Position numbers and translations under genes: made by a program | Notes under the pieces: model-generated | The model's database searches: none | What the model was told of the DNA's origin: nothing | Seen by the model: only the letters and a program-made list of their open reading frames with translations | In this document: in pieces, positions 18,039 to 27,688 of the stretch | How positions within the stretch are numbered: position 1 is the stretch's first letter | Layout of the letters: each line of letters starts with the position of its first letter | From: Neorhizobium galegae | Lineage (GTDB): Bacteria; Pseudomonadota; Alphaproteobacteria; Rhizobiales; Rhizobiaceae | Assembly: GCF_017877135.1 (NCBI RefSeq) | Contig: NZ_JAGIPH010000001.1 | Location: 62,001 to 126,000 of the forward strand | Reading direction: 5' to 3' | Length of the DNA stretch: 64,000 nt

Positions 18039-21000
18039 ATGGCAGACAAAATGCTTATCGATGCGTCTCACGAAGAGGAGACGCGCGTAGTCGTCGTTCG
18101 GGGAAACCGGATCGAGGAATTCGACTTCGAGTCGCAGCACAAGAAGCAGATACGCGGCAACATCTACCTGGCAAAAGTGACCCGCGTCGAGCCGTCACTG
18201 CAGGCCGCGTTCGTTGATTACGGCGGCAACCGCCACGGCTTTCTCGCCTTTGCGGAAATCCACCCCGATTACTATCAGATCCCGCTGGCCGATCGTCAGG
18301 CACTGATGCAGGCGGAAGCCGAAGACCAGCGCCGCCACCCGGATTTCGATGCGGCCGATCCGGTCGTCGACCTTTCGAAGGAAGAGCAGCCGGATGTCGG
18401 CATCGTGGCTCAGGTGGATGCCGCCCTCGGCTCCGAGACGCCTGAGCCCGCTGTTGCCGACGAGGCCGCCGTTGAAGCCGTCTCCGAAGTTTCCGAACCG
18501 TCTGCCGAAGAAAAGCCGAAGGCCAAGCCGCGCCGCAGCCGTTCGCGCAAGAAGCCGACCGCCGAGGAACTGGCCGAAGCCGGCAGCGCTGCCGCAGACG
18601 CAGCCGACGAACAGATCGCAGCCGTCGGCCAGGACGACGACACCACGCCCGATACCATGGCGGCCATGGTGGAAACCGACGCCATTTCCGAAGACGTCTC
18701 CGACCGTCGCGGCCGCGACGACGATGATGACGACGACGATGACAACCAGGAAAAGGAAGTCATCGAATCGGTCGGCGCCGAAGATGCGATGGAAGAGGTT
18801 CCGGACCGCGTCTACCGCAAGCCCCGCAAGCAGTACCGCATCCAGGAAGTCATCAAGCGCCGGCAGATCCTGCTCGTGCAGGTGGCCAAGGAAGAACGCG
18901 GCAACAAGGGCGCAGCCCTCACCACCTATCTGTCGCTTGCCGGCCGCTACTCGGTCCTGATGCCGAACACCGCGCGTGGTGGCGGCATTTCGCGCAAGAT
19001 CACCCAGCCGACCGACCGCAAGCGCCTGAAGGAAATTGCTCGCGAGCTGGAAGTTCCGCAGGGCATGGGCGTCATCCTGCGTACCGCCGGTGCCAACCGC
19101 ACCCGCGTCGAGATCAAGCGCGACTTCGAATATCTGATGCGCCTTTGGGAAAACGTGCGCACGCTGACGCTGAATTCGATTGCGCCGTGCCTCGTCTATG
19201 AAGAAGGCTCGCTGATCAAGCGTTCGATCCGTGACCTCTACAACAAGGACATTTCCGAGATCGTCGTCTCGGGCGAAGAAGGCTATCGTGAAGCGAAAGA
19301 CTTCATGAAGATGCTGATGCCGAGCCATGCCAAGGTGGTTCAGCCCTATCGCGACCTGCATCCGATCTTTGCCCGCTCCGGTATCGAGGCGCAGCTTGAC
19401 CGCATGCTGCAACCGCAGGTGACGCTGAAGTCGGGCGGCTACCTGATCATCAACCAGACCGAAGCGCTGGTCGCCATCGACGTCAACTCGGGTCGCTCGA
19501 CCCGTGAGCACTCGATCGAGGAAACCGCGCTGCAGACCAATCTCGAGGCCGCCGATGAGGTTGCCCGCCAGCTGCGCCTGCGCGACCTTGCCGGCCTCGT
19601 CGTGGTCGACTTCATCGACATGGAAGAAAAGCGCAACAACCGCGCCGTCGAGAAGCGCCTGAAGGACTGCCTGAAGAACGACCGCGCCCGCATCCAGGTC
19701 GGCCGCATCTCGCATTTCGGCCTTCTGGAAATGTCGCGCCAGCGCATCCGCGCCAGCGTGCTGGAATCGACCACGCAGATCTGCTCGCATTGCGGCGGAA
19801 CGGGCCACGTCCGCTCGCAGTCGTCGGTCGCCCTGCATGTGCTGCGCGGCGTGGAAGAGTATCTGCTGAAGAACACCACGCACGACATCACCGTGCGCAC
19901 CACGCCTGATATCGCGCTCTATCTGTTGAACCAGAAGCGCGGCTCGGTGGTGGATTATGAGCGCCGCTTCGGCGTGTCCATCTTCATCGAATCGGATGCC
20001 GGCGTGGGCGCTGCCCACTTCGCCATCGATCGCGGCGAGCCGGTCGAAAACCCGGTCCGCATCGAAAGCCTCATGCAGTTTGCCGCCTTGCCCGTCGAGG
20101 ACGAGGATGACGACTACGTGCCGGAGGTGGACGAAGACGAGGAAGAGGAGGCTGTTGCCGCAGCGCCTGCTGCTGCACAGGCGTCTGCATCCACGTCCCA
20201 GGAAGCCCGTGGCGATGACGACCAGAACGGCCGCAAGCGCAAGCGTCGCCGTCGCCGTCGCAACCGCGATCGCAATGGCGCCGACCTTTCGCAGTCAGCC
20301 CGCAGCGATGCAGAGGGTGACGAGGACGACACGGACGAGGACGATGCGGCCGACGTCGGCGATGCATCCTCCGAACGCGCCGAGGCAGGCGAAACCAGCC
20401 TCAACGACACCGAGGAAGGCCAGCGCCGCAAGCGCCGCCGTCGCGGCAAGCGCGGTGGTCGCCGCAATCGCAGCGAAGACGAGGAAAACGGCCTCTCTGC
20501 AGAGGGTCAGGACACGACCGGTGACGAGGGTGGCGAAGACAGCGGCGACGACGCCGATGACGCACCTGCCTCTCTCGAAACCTCGGCGGCTGCCGCCGTT
20601 GTCGTCGACGCCGAAGCATCGTCCGTTGACGAAGCGGTTGCCGACGCGGACGTTGCAGCACCGGAAGCAAAGGCCCCACGGCCGCGCCGCAGCCGCAAGG
20701 CGAAGGTCGCCGAGGCTGCCCCGACGGACGTTGCCGTCGCTGAAGACGTTGCCGTGACAGAAACGGCAGCTTCGGAAACGACGGAAGCCGCACCGGTCGA
20801 AGCACCGGCCGCCGTTGAAGCACAGGCCGCGCCTGTCGCAGAACCTGCCGCTGTTGAAACGGCCCCGGCCGAAGACACCGAGCAGCAGGCCGAGACGCCA
20901 GCCGACACGGCATCGTCAGACGATGGCGAGTCCAAGCCCGCCCGCGCCAATCGCGCCTCCACCATCACCGCATCCGAACCGGTGATCAAATCCGCCGCCG

Positions 21001-21071
21001 CCCCCGAAGGCGATGGCGATCCGTCAAAGCCGAAGAAGGCCGGCTGGTGGCAGCGCCGCGGTTTCCTCTGA
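18039..21071 (+). CDS. rne: Ribonuclease E
   Basis: 1010 aa endoribonuclease that starts mRNA decay and processes rRNA and tRNA precursors, and scaffolds the RNA degradosome. The S1 domain starts near residue 35 (IRGNIYLAKVTRVEPSL) and is interrupted by a very acidic insertion (about 105-265, including a run of nine Asp), as in other alphaproteobacterial RNase E proteins. The S1/5'-sensor and DNase-I-like regions follow, with catalytic Asp in VAIDVNSGR (about 479) and VVDFIDM (about 523). The zinc-link CSHCGGTG is at 582-585. The C-terminal 340 residues are low-complexity, with Arg-rich RNA-binding blocks and Ala/Glu-rich segments. GAGGAG precedes the ATG. Confidence 0.96.
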   Translation: MADKMLIDASHEEETRVVVVRGNRIEEFDFESQHKKQIRGNIYLAKVTRVEPSLQAAFVDYGGNRHGFLAFAEIHPDYYQIPLADRQALMQAEAEDQRRHPDFDAADPVVDLSKEEQPDVGIVAQVDAALGSETPEPAVADEAAVEAVSEVSEPSAEEKPKAKPRRSRSRKKPTAEELAEAGSAAADAADEQIAAVGQDDDTTPDTMAAMVETDAISEDVSDRRGRDDDDDDDDDNQEKEVIESVGAEDAMEEVPDRVYRKPRKQYRIQEVIKRRQILLVQVAKEERGNKGAALTTYLSLAGRYSVLMPNTARGGGISRKITQPTDRKRLKEIARELEVPQGMGVILRTAGANRTRVEIKRDFEYLMRLWENVRTLTLNSIAPCLVYEEGSLIKRSIRDLYNKDISEIVVSGEEGYREAKDFMKMLMPSHAKVVQPYRDLHPIFARSGIEAQLDRMLQPQVTLKSGGYLIINQTEALVAIDVNSGRSTREHSIEETALQTNLEAADEVARQLRLRDLAGLVVVDFIDMEEKRNNRAVEKRLKDCLKNDRARIQVGRISHFGLLEMSRQRIRASVLESTTQICSHCGGTGHVRSQSSVALHVLRGVEEYLLKNTTHDITVRTTPDIALYLLNQKRGSVVDYERRFGVSIFIESDAGVGAAHFAIDRGEPVENPVRIESLMQFAALPVEDEDDDYVPEVDEDEEEEAVAAAPAAAQASASTSQEARGDDDQNGRKRKRRRRRRNRDRNGADLSQSARSDAEGDEDDTDEDDAADVGDASSERAEAGETSLNDTEEGQRRKRRRRGKRGGRRNRSEDEENGLSAEGQDTTGDEGGEDSGDDADDAPASLETSAAAAVVVDAEASSVDEAVADADVAAPEAKAPRPRRSRKAKVAEAAPTDVAVAEDVAVTETAASETTEAAPVEAPAAVEAQAAPVAEPAAVETAPAEDTEQQAETPADTASSDDGESKPARANRASTITASEPVIKSAAAPEGDGDPSKPKKAGWWQRRGFL

Positions 21072-21097
21072 GAGACCGGATAGAGTGAGACGACAAG

Positions 21098-21127
21098 ACG
21101 GCCGCGCACCCCGCGGCCGTTTTGCTT
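21098..21127 (+). terminator. Rho-independent terminator after rne
   Basis: A perfect 9-bp GC-rich stem (21098-21106 with 21112-21120) with a 5-base loop is followed by TTTGCTT. It lies 27 bases beyond the rne stop. Confidence 0.75.
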
Positions 21128-21350
21128 GAAAGCGGCTTCGCAGCCGCTGTCGCACAAGGGCTTTGCGCCCGTCTTTGCCGGCGCGTGTTTGCGAAATTCG
21201 CGCCTTCTGCCTGCCATACACAGATGTGAGTTTATTTCGGGCGTTTTGTGCCTTTATGGTGGCCCGATTGGCGGTAGAACAGGACTTCCGGCCCGATTCG
21301 TCCTGGCGCACGCCAGGCGGTCCGGACGACGATGACAGACGAGGACAAAG

Positions 21351-22115
21351 ATGAAGCCCTTTTCCAAAACCCTTTCGGCCCTTCTGATTGCCGGCACCGC
21401 CATGGTCCCCTTCGCGGGTGCAGCCTTGGCGCTGGACGACCAGCAGAAGAAGGAAATGGGTGCCTTCATCCGCGAATATCTGATCGCGAACCCGGAAGTC
21501 ATGCTGGAAGTGCAGGATGCGCTGGAGAAGAAGCAGCAGGAGGCACGCGTCTCGCAGGCCACCAGCGGCATCGAGGCCAATCGCGAGGCGATCTATGCCT
21601 CGGCGAGCGACATCACGCTTGGCAATCCGAAGGGCGACGTGACGGTGGTCGAGTTCTTCGATTACAATTGCGGCTACTGCAAGCGGGCTTTGTCCGACAT
21701 GGAAGACATTCTGTCGGAGGACAAGAAGGTCCGCTTCATCCTCAAGGAATTTCCCATTCTCGGGCCCGATTCGATGGCGGCGCACCGGGTTGCCAATGCC
21801 GTGCGCCTGACCGCGCCGGAAAAATATCCCGAGTTCCACCGGGCCCTGCTCGGCGGTCAGACGCGCGCCACGGAAGCGTCGGCCATTGCAGTTGCCGGTT
21901 CGCTCGGCATTTCGGAAAAGGCCTTGCGCGCCTCGATGGTGCAGAACCCCAATGACGCGCAGGTTCGCGCCACCTATGAACTCGCCAACAATCTGGGCAT
22001 TACCGGCACCCCCTTCTATGTGGTCGGAAACGAGGCGGTGTTTGGCGCGGTCGGCCATCAGGAACTGTCGGAAAAGATCGCCAATATCCGCGCCTGCGGC
22101 AAAGCCTCCTGCTGA
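21351..22115 (+). CDS. DsbA-family thiol:disulfide oxidoreductase, exported
   Basis: 254 aa with a signal peptide (about 1-28, ending ALA-LDD), so periplasmic. Residues 30-75 form a charged helical N-terminal region (KKEMGAFIREYL), as in ScsC/DsbA-like proteins that oligomerise. A thioredoxin-fold DsbA domain then carries the redox motif CGYC near residue 107 and the cis-Pro loop GITGTPFYVVG. It probably catalyses disulfide exchange or isomerisation in exported proteins; which of these I cannot tell. It is upstream of aroQ in the same direction, with about 120 bases between. Confidence 0.88.
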   Translation: MKPFSKTLSALLIAGTAMVPFAGAALALDDQQKKEMGAFIREYLIANPEVMLEVQDALEKKQQEARVSQATSGIEANREAIYASASDITLGNPKGDVTVVEFFDYNCGYCKRALSDMEDILSEDKKVRFILKEFPILGPDSMAAHRVANAVRLTAPEKYPEFHRALLGGQTRATEASAIAVAGSLGISEKALRASMVQNPNDAQVRATYELANNLGITGTPFYVVGNEAVFGAVGHQELSEKIANIRACGKASC

Positions 22116-22238
22116 ACGTCGCGCTCCCCCTGTCAGAAACCGCCGCTCCCCCCGGTTATCAACGGCTTTCGTGGCCGGGGGCTTTCCCTTGGCGGCTGGC
22201 CGGTCTATAGGTGGCGCTGATTTTCTGACGGGTATTCC

Positions 22239-22676
22239 ATGAGCAAAACGATCTTTGTCCTCAACGGACCGAACCTCAACATGCTGGGCAAGCGCGAGCC
22301 CGGCATTTATGGCGGCAAGACTTTGAAGGACATCGAAGAGGATTGCATCACGGCAGGCCAGGCACTCGGCTTTACCGTCGAGTGTTTCCAGAGCAATCAC
22401 GAAGGCGCGCTGGTCGACCGGCTGCATGAGGCTGATGAGCGCGCCGTGGGCGTGATCATCAATCCCGGCGCCTACGGCCATACCTCCATTGCGCTGCATG
22501 ATGCGATCCGCGCCATTTCCGTGCCGGTCGTGGAAGTCCATATTTCCAACATCCATGCGCGCGAGGAATTCCGTCATAAATCCATGATCGCGGCGGCCAC
22601 CAAGGGCATGATCTGCGGATTGGGTCCGGGCGGCTACGTGTTGGCCTTGCAGGCCCTGCGCGACATCACCAGCTAA
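22239..22676 (+). CDS. aroQ: 3-dehydroquinate dehydratase, type II
   Basis: 145 aa cytosolic enzyme converting 3-dehydroquinate to 3-dehydroshikimate in the shikimate pathway. The type II signature is complete: VLNGPNLNMLGKREP with the catalytic Arg/Tyr loop (GIYGG), then NPGAYGHTSIALHDA and the catalytic-His region VVEVHISNIHAREEFRH. Length is typical of the dodecameric enzyme. It lies directly upstream of accB and accC, a common alphaproteobacterial arrangement. Confidence 0.97.
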   Translation: MSKTIFVLNGPNLNMLGKREPGIYGGKTLKDIEEDCITAGQALGFTVECFQSNHEGALVDRLHEADERAVGVIINPGAYGHTSIALHDAIRAISVPVVEVHISNIHAREEFRHKSMIAAATKGMICGLGPGGYVLALQALRDITS

Positions 22677-22701
22677 GAACAACAGAACATATAGGTTGAC
22701 C

Positions 22702-23166
22702 ATGTCTGAGAAGAAAACCGGTATCGACAAGGGGTTGATCCGCGATCTGGCGAACATCCTCAAGGATACCGATCTCACCGAAATCGAAGTGCAGCAGGAC
22801 GAGCTGCGCATCCGCGTGTCGCGCAACATTCCGGCAGCACAGTATGTGCAGGCCGCCGTGCCGCAATACGCAGCGCCTGCCGCTGCAGCACCCGCTGCTG
22901 CCGCTGCACCGGTCGAAGCCGTCAAGGACCGCAGCAATGCCGTGACGGCCCCGATGGTCGGAACGGTCTACCTGTCGCCGGCGCCCGGCTCGCGCCCCTT
23001 CGTCGAAGTCGGCGCGATGGTCAAGGAAGGCCAGACGCTGCTGATCATCGAAGCCATGAAGACCATGAACCAGATCCCCGCGCCCCGTTCGGGCAAGGTA
23101 ACGGAAATCATCGTCAATGATGCGCAGCCCGTCGAGTATGGCGAACCGCTCATCGTGATCGAATAA
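22702..23166 (+). CDS. accB: Biotin carboxyl carrier protein of acetyl-CoA carboxylase
   Basis: 154 aa subunit that carries biotin between the carboxylase and carboxyltransferase of acetyl-CoA carboxylase, the first step of fatty-acid synthesis. An N-terminal helical part is followed by an Ala/Pro-rich linker (about 55-75) and a biotinyl domain with the acceptor Lys K120 in EAMKTMNQ. I chose the ATG at 22702; a TTG two codons upstream is in frame. It is 9 bases upstream of accC, so the two are co-expressed. Confidence 0.96.
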   Translation: MSEKKTGIDKGLIRDLANILKDTDLTEIEVQQDELRIRVSRNIPAAQYVQAAVPQYAAPAAAAPAAAAAPVEAVKDRSNAVTAPMVGTVYLSPAPGSRPFVEVGAMVKEGQTLLIIEAMKTMNQIPAPRSGKVTEIIVNDAQPVEYGEPLIVIE

Positions 23167-23175
23167 GGCGGATCC

Positions 23176-24525
23176 ATGATCTCCAAGATCCTCATTGCCA
23201 ATCGTGGCGAAATCGCCCTTCGCGTGCTGCGCGCCTGCAAGGAACTCGGCATTGCAACCGTCGCCGTCCATTCGACGGCCGACGCCAATGCCATGCATGT
23301 CCGCCTTGCCGACGAAAGCGTGTGCATCGGCCCGCCGCCCTCGCGTGACAGCTATCTGAACATTCACCAGATCGTTGCCGCCTGCGAAATCACCGGCGCC
23401 GATGCCGTTCATCCGGGCTACGGCTTCCTGTCGGAAAACGCCAAGTTCGCCGATATTCTCGACGCCCACGGCATCACCTTCATCGGACCGACCGCGGAGC
23501 ATATCCGCCTGATGGGCGACAAGATCACCGCCAAGAAGACGGCGGTCGAGCTTGGCATTCCGGTCGTTCCGGGCTCCGATGGCGAAGTGCTGCCGGAAAA
23601 CGCGCTCGAGATTGCCCGCCAGATCGGCTTCCCGGTCCTGATCAAGGCCACCGCCGGCGGCGGCGGACGCGGCATGAAAGTGGCGCGCACCGAAGCCGAG
23701 CTGGAAGAGGCCGTGTCGACTGCCCGTTCCGAGGCGCTCGCCGCCTTCGGCAACGACGCCGTCTACATGGAAAAATATCTCGGCAAGCCGCGCCATATCG
23801 AAGTGCAGGTCGTCGGTGACGGCGCCGGCAATGCGATCCATCTCGGTGAGCGCGATTGCTCGCTGCAGCGACGTCACCAGAAGGTCTGGGAAGAGGCGAA
23901 CTCCCCTGCCCTCAATGTTGAGCAGCGGATGAAGATCGGCGAGATCTGCGCCGCCGCCATGCGCAAGATGAAATATCGCGGCGCCGGCACGATCGAGTTC
24001 CTCTATGAAAACGGCGAGTTCTATTTCATCGAAATGAACACCCGCCTGCAGGTGGAGCACCCGATCACCGAGGCGATCACCAATATCGACCTCGTGCACG
24101 AACAGATCCGCGTCGCCTCCGGCGCCGGCCTCTCCGTCACGCAGGACGAGATCGTCTTTTCCGGTCACGCCATCGAATGCCGCATCAATGCCGAGGATCC
24201 GCGCACCTTCGTGCCGTCTCCGGGCACGATCACGCATTTCCATGCGCCGGGTGGTCTGGGCGTTCGCGTCGATTCAGGCGCCTATGCCGGCTACAAGATC
24301 CCGCCTTACTACGACAGCCTGATCGGCAAGCTGATCGTGCATGGACGCACCCGCGTCGAATGCATGATGCGCCTGCGCCGCGTGCTGGACGAGTTCGTCG
24401 TGGACGGCATCAAGACAACGCTTCCGCTGTTCCAGGACCTCGTTTCCAACCAGGATATCGCCAATGGCGACTATGATATTCACTGGCTGGAAAAGTACCT
24501 GGCGGGCGACAAGCCCGAAGCTTGA
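23176..24525 (+). CDS. accC: Biotin carboxylase subunit of acetyl-CoA carboxylase
   Basis: 449 aa ATP-grasp enzyme that carboxylates biotin on AccB using bicarbonate and ATP. The N-terminal domain starts [16 protein letters not shown]. The ATP-binding Gly-rich loop [11 protein letters not shown], the active-site [10 protein letters not shown] and the C-terminal domain with ECRINAEDP are all visible. It follows accB and precedes aat by 3 bases, so the three genes form a tight operon. Confidence 0.97.
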   Translation: MISKILIANRGEIALRVLRACKELGIATVAVHSTADANAMHVRLADESVCIGPPPSRDSYLNIHQIVAACEITGADAVHPGYGFLSENAKFADILDAHGITFIGPTAEHIRLMGDKITAKKTAVELGIPVVPGSDGEVLPENALEIARQIGFPVLIKATAGGGGRGMKVARTEAELEEAVSTARSEALAAFGNDAVYMEKYLGKPRHIEVQVVGDGAGNAIHLGERDCSLQRRHQKVWEEANSPALNVEQRMKIGEICAAAMRKMKYRGAGTIEFLYENGEFYFIEMNTRLQVEHPITEAITNIDLVHEQIRVASGAGLSVTQDEIVFSGHAIECRINAEDPRTFVPSPGTITHFHAPGGLGVRVDSGAYAGYKIPPYYDSLIGKLIVHGRTRVECMMRLRRVLDEFVVDGIKTTLPLFQDLVSNQDIANGDYDIHWLEKYLAGDKPEA

Positions 24526-24528
24526 CGC

Positions 24529-25146
24529 ATGGCAGGGCGGCGCGGCAGATACTATCCAGCCATCAGCCCGGATGTTCTGCTGCGCGCCTATTCCATCGGC
24601 CTTTTCCCGATGGCCGAATCGGCGGACGACCCGGAAATCTTCTGGGTCGAGCCGGAAATACGCGGCATCCTGCCGCTCGACGCTTTCCACGTCTCCCGCA
24701 GCCTGCAAAAGGCGATCAAACGCTCCCCCTTCACCATTCGCGCCGATACCGCCTTCGAAGCCGTCATGGCGGGCTGCGCGGCCGAGGCGCCCGACAGGCC
24801 GAGCACCTGGATCAACAGCACCATCCGCACGCTCTACACGGAACTGCACCGCATGGGCCATGCCCATAGCGTCGAAGCCTTCGACGGCGAGGAACTGGTG
24901 GGCGGGCTTTACGGCGTGTCGCTTGGCGCGGCCTTCTTCGGCGAAAGCATGTTCTCGCGCCGCACCAACGCATCCAAGATCTGCCTTGTCCATCTTGTCG
25001 AGCGGTTGCGCGCCAAGGGCTTTCGCCTTCTCGACACGCAGTTCACCACCGAGCATCTGAAGACATTCGGCGCAATCGATGTGCCGAAGGCTGACTATCT
25101 GAAGCTTCTGGCAAGCGCGATGGAAGGCGAGCAGCGGCAGTTCTGA
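24529..25146 (+). CDS. aat: Leucyl/phenylalanyl-tRNA--protein transferase
   Basis: 205 aa cytosolic enzyme that adds Leu or Phe from aminoacyl-tRNA to proteins with N-terminal Lys or Arg, marking them for ClpS/ClpAP degradation (N-end rule). Family motifs seen are [42 protein letters not shown] and [11 protein letters not shown]. It begins 3 bases after the accC stop, indicating translational coupling with fatty-acid genes; this order is frequent in Rhizobiales. Confidence 0.96.
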   Translation: MAGRRGRYYPAISPDVLLRAYSIGLFPMAESADDPEIFWVEPEIRGILPLDAFHVSRSLQKAIKRSPFTIRADTAFEAVMAGCAAEAPDRPSTWINSTIRTLYTELHRMGHAHSVEAFDGEELVGGLYGVSLGAAFFGESMFSRRTNASKICLVHLVERLRAKGFRLLDTQFTTEHLKTFGAIDVPKADYLKLLASAMEGEQRQF

Positions 25147-25176
25147 TGGCGGCCGCCCAGGGAGAAGTGTGAGCCT

Positions 25177-25416
25177 TCAATTGCCCGTCAGATCCGCCGT
25201 CTCGCCAAAACCGATGATCAGCTTGGGGCTCGACATGTCGCCGCTTTCCTCGTCCACCTGAACGGAATAGGCGGCAACACCGATATGGCGGGCGGACATC
25301 GCCGTTGCGATCTTTTCCGCCGACGCTGCACTGGAGGCCTGGCGCATTTCGCCGGGGACGATCTGGCCGCGAGTCTTCTTGAACGGCAGCACGATGAATT
25401 TTTCGGCGAGTGGCAT
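25177..25416 (-). CDS. Conserved small protein of unknown function
   Basis: 79 aa starting at the ATG at 25416 (MPLAEKFIVLPF). The sequence is soluble-looking, with a central Ala-rich helix (SSAASAEKIATAMSAR) and a C-terminal strand-like SSPKLIIGFGETADL. I do not recognise a characterised family. The codon use and the clean start suggest a real gene. An upstream extension of this frame would overlap the DUF2155 gene and is less likely. It is the last gene of the minus-strand cluster and is convergent with aat. Confidence 0.65.
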   Translation of the reverse strand: MPLAEKFIVLPFKKTRGQIVPGEMRQASSAASAEKIATAMSARHIGVAAYSVQVDEESGDMSSPKLIIGFGETADLTGN

Positions 25417-25499
25417 GGAAAGGCTCCTTGGTGTCCCGATCGTCTTGCGCATCGCAATGACGAAATGACGACGCGCGGCGAGTAACGGGATCCGGGGCC

Positions 25500-25925
25500 T
25501 TACTTGCGGGCGGCAGCCGGTGGCGGAACGTCGGACTTCTGCTTGCAGCCGGTCAGCCACACGTCATAGATCGGATGTTCCAGGGCATTGAGGCCGGGGC
25601 TGTCGGCAAACATCCAGCCGGTGAAGATGCGGCGGATCTTACGGTCGAGCGTGATCTCATCGACCTCGACAAACCCGTCGATGCGCTGCGCCTCGCTGTC
25701 GTCGCGCGAATAGCAGACTTTCGGCGTCACCTGCAGCGCGCCATACTGCACCGTCTCGTTCACATAGACATCGAATTGGGTGATGCGGCCTGTGATCTTG
25801 TCGATGCCGGAAAATTCGGCCACCGGGTTTTCAATCCGCGCGGCAGAGGCCGGGGCAAGGCTGGACAGCAATGTCGCCCCCACCGTCAGGCCCAGAAACA
25901 GCGGTCGAAGGAAAGTCTGTCGCAT
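25500..25925 (-). CDS. DUF2155 domain protein, exported
   Basis: 141 aa with a signal peptide (about 1-28, ending PASA-AR). The mature domain has conserved features of DUF2155: FSGIDKITGRITQF, the Cys pair (VCYSR and LTGCKQ), and FTGWMFADSPGLNALEHPIYD. The function of the family is unknown. The ATG at 25925 has GGTGAG upstream. It lies downstream of the NDUFA12-type gene, its usual neighbour in Rhizobiales, which suggests a shared expression unit rather than a proven shared job. Confidence 0.88.
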   Translation of the reverse strand: MRQTFLRPLFLGLTVGATLLSSLAPASAARIENPVAEFSGIDKITGRITQFDVYVNETVQYGALQVTPKVCYSRDDSEAQRIDGFVEVDEITLDRKIRRIFTGWMFADSPGLNALEHPIYDVWLTGCKQKSDVPPPAAARK

Positions 25926-26022
25926 CGGCGATCTCACCACGATTAAACACCCATCCCGATCGAGAACCGGGACAGGCAGGGGTTATGCCGCAAATGTGGC
26001 GCGAAGGCGGAGAAAGAAAAGG

Positions 26023-26421
26023 TCAGCCGCCGGGTGTCCAGGCGTCATAGTCGCCGGTCACGCGCGGACGCTCGCCGGTGGCTTCGAGCGAGCCTTTGGG
26101 ACGGTAGGCAAGCGACGAGCCGGTGAGGTTCGGCACATGCGGCTTCTGCCATTCGCGGGCAACGTAGTTTTCCTTGCTCGGCGGCACATCCGTGCGGTGA
26201 TGCATCCAGCCATGCCAGCCGGGCGGAATGGCGGAGGCTTCCGCGTAACCCTTGTAGATCACCCAGCGCTTCTGCACGCCGTAAGACGCCATCGGGCCTT
26301 CGTAATAGACATTGCCGAACTCGTCTTCGCCAACGCGGGTGCCCTTGCGCCAGGTAAAGAAGCGGGTGCCCATGGTCTGGCCATTCCACCAGGTAAAGAT
26401 TTGCAGGAGGAGATTTTTCAT
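26023..26421 (-). CDS. NADH:ubiquinone oxidoreductase subunit NDUFA12 family protein
   Basis: 132 aa homologue of the mitochondrial complex I accessory subunit NDUFA12 (B17.2), which alphaproteobacteria also carry. Family motifs are GTRFFTWRKGTRVGEDEFGNVYYE split over the start, RWVIYKGYAEASAIPPGWHGWMHH in the middle, and a C-terminal Pro/Gly-rich tail. It is expected to sit on the peripheral arm of respiratory complex I. The gene is not next to the nuo operon, which is normal for this family. The ATG at 26421 is preceded by a Shine-Dalgarno-like stretch. Confidence 0.93.
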   Translation of the reverse strand: MKNLLLQIFTWWNGQTMGTRFFTWRKGTRVGEDEFGNVYYEGPMASYGVQKRWVIYKGYAEASAIPPGWHGWMHHRTDVPPSKENYVAREWQKPHVPNLTGSSLAYRPKGSLEATGERPRVTGDYDAWTPGG

Positions 26422-26522
26422 GCTGTTTTCCAACGTCCTCGCGAGAGACAAGGAATGTTTCCTTACCTCCGCTTATGCAATCTCGGGCCGGCGATGTCCA
26501 GTGGTTCGGCGGCCGCGCACTC

Positions 26523-26990
26523 TTATTTGAGCTTCATCTTGAAGCCTGCATGGGTGCGGGAAAAGCCTGCCCGCTCGTAGAAGCGATGGGCATCCGTGCG
26601 CGCCATGTTGGAGGTCAGCTGCAACAGCCGGCAGCCGCGTCGGCGTGCCTCCTGCTCGGCGTGGACCATCAGGGCCGCGCCGATGCCCTTGCCGCGCCAG
26701 TCGGAGCGCGTATGAACCGCCTCCACCTGCGCATCCACAGCGCCGCGTCCGCGCAAGGTGCGCAGAAACGTCATCTGGTAGGTGGCAACGATTTCGCCAT
26801 TCTGCTCGGCGACGAAGAGCTGCTCCTGCGGCGCCTGATCGATCGCGTGAAAGGCACGCAGATAATCCTCGAAGGCCTCCGGCTCCGCCGTATCGCCGTG
26901 CGAGCCGACCGTATCTTCCGCCAGAAGATGGATCAGCTGGGCAAGATCGTCTTCCCGCGCCTTGCGGATCACCAAGGTCTCGGCCGTCAT
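26523..26990 (-). CDS. GNAT-family N-acetyltransferase (first of four)
   Basis: 155 aa, a complete GNAT fold. Acetyl-CoA-binding motif A is WRGKGIGAALM, preceded by the strand VDAQVEAVHTR, and the C-terminal FYERAGF motif is present. The acyl acceptor cannot be told from sequence. GGAGG lies upstream of the ATG at 26990. It follows another GNAT gene (27102-27614) on the same strand after 111 bases. Confidence 0.88.
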   Translation of the reverse strand: MTAETLVIRKAREDDLAQLIHLLAEDTVGSHGDTAEPEAFEDYLRAFHAIDQAPQEQLFVAEQNGEIVATYQMTFLRTLRGRGAVDAQVEAVHTRSDWRGKGIGAALMVHAEQEARRRGCRLLQLTSNMARTDAHRFYERAGFSRTHAGFKMKLK

Positions 26991-27101
26991 TCGTCCACTC
27001 CTCCAGTTGCGAACACTGCTCAGCTTTTACCCTGTGCGCCGCCACACCTCCACCCTTGATTGCCGCAGGCAGCATTTAAAAGTGTTGGCCTGCCGGTCGG
27101 C

Positions 27102-27614
27102 TCAGCCGGCGAGCGGCTTTTCCATGATCACCGCCTCGATGCCGCTATCGGCGCTGCCACAGTTTTGCGTGCGATCCACCTCGACGAAGCCGAGGCGCGT
27201 GTAGAACGAGATGGCGCGCGCATTGCGCGGCTCGACTTCCAGCCGCATGATCTCGGCATCGGGAAAGCAGGTTTCCAGTTCGGCAAAGAGATCGCGGCCG
27301 ATGCCCTCGTTCTGGCAGGAGGGGCGCACGTAAAGCTGATGCAGGACGGCGGTCTTCGTCATCTTGGGCGACATGGCGGCATAGCCGACACCGCCGAGCT
27401 TGCGCCCGTCATCGGCCACCAGAAATTCGCCGTCGCGCCTGCCAATCTGCGCCTTGATGGCAGCAGCAGTGTGCCAGGCGGCGGTCAGTTCGCGCACCTT
27501 GTCGGCGCCGTAGAAGCCGTCATAGGTCGCATGCCAGGTTTCCTTGAGGAGCGCGCGGATGGCCTCCACATCCTCGTCTCCGGCGGTGCGTACGAAAAAC
27601 ACCATATCCGTCAT
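27102..27614 (-). CDS. GNAT-family N-acetyltransferase (second of four)
   Basis: 170 aa GNAT protein with the acetyl-CoA loop CQNEGIGRDLF, the strand HQLYVRP before it, and the terminal FYTRLGFVEVDR. The N-terminus VRTAGDEDVEAIRALL is the common GNAT first strand and helix. The substrate is unknown. AGGAAGAAGG lies directly before the ATG. It is downstream of gatB and separated from it by a strong stem-loop. Confidence 0.88.
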   Translation of the reverse strand: MTDMVFFVRTAGDEDVEAIRALLKETWHATYDGFYGADKVRELTAAWHTAAAIKAQIGRRDGEFLVADDGRKLGGVGYAAMSPKMTKTAVLHQLYVRPSCQNEGIGRDLFAELETCFPDAEIMRLEVEPRNARAISFYTRLGFVEVDRTQNCGSADSGIEAVIMEKPLAG

Positions 27615-27632
27615 CCTTCTTCCTGAAACGAC

Positions 27633-27666
27633 GGCACCGGCCCCGCGGCAGGCGCGGACCGGTGCC
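27633..27666 (-). terminator. Stem-loop between gatB and the second GNAT gene
   Basis: An 8-bp perfect outer stem (27633-27640 with 27659-27666) extends inward with more GC pairs. On the minus strand it is followed by GTCGTTTC. It lies 22 bases after the gatB stop. The T-run is poor, so it may attenuate rather than fully terminate. Confidence 0.5.
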
Positions 27667-27688
27667 AGAGCAGTCCATAGAGGCCTGA

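Noticed and set aside
18195..20018. 607-residue minus-strand open frame inside rne
   Set aside because: Antisense of RNase E; hydrophobic runs come from the acidic and charged codons of rne read backward.
20100..21000. Apparent repeats in the rne 3' part (GAA/GCC-rich and CGC-rich blocks)
   Set aside because: These are low-complexity codons of the RNase E scaffold region, not a DNA repeat array or CRISPR.
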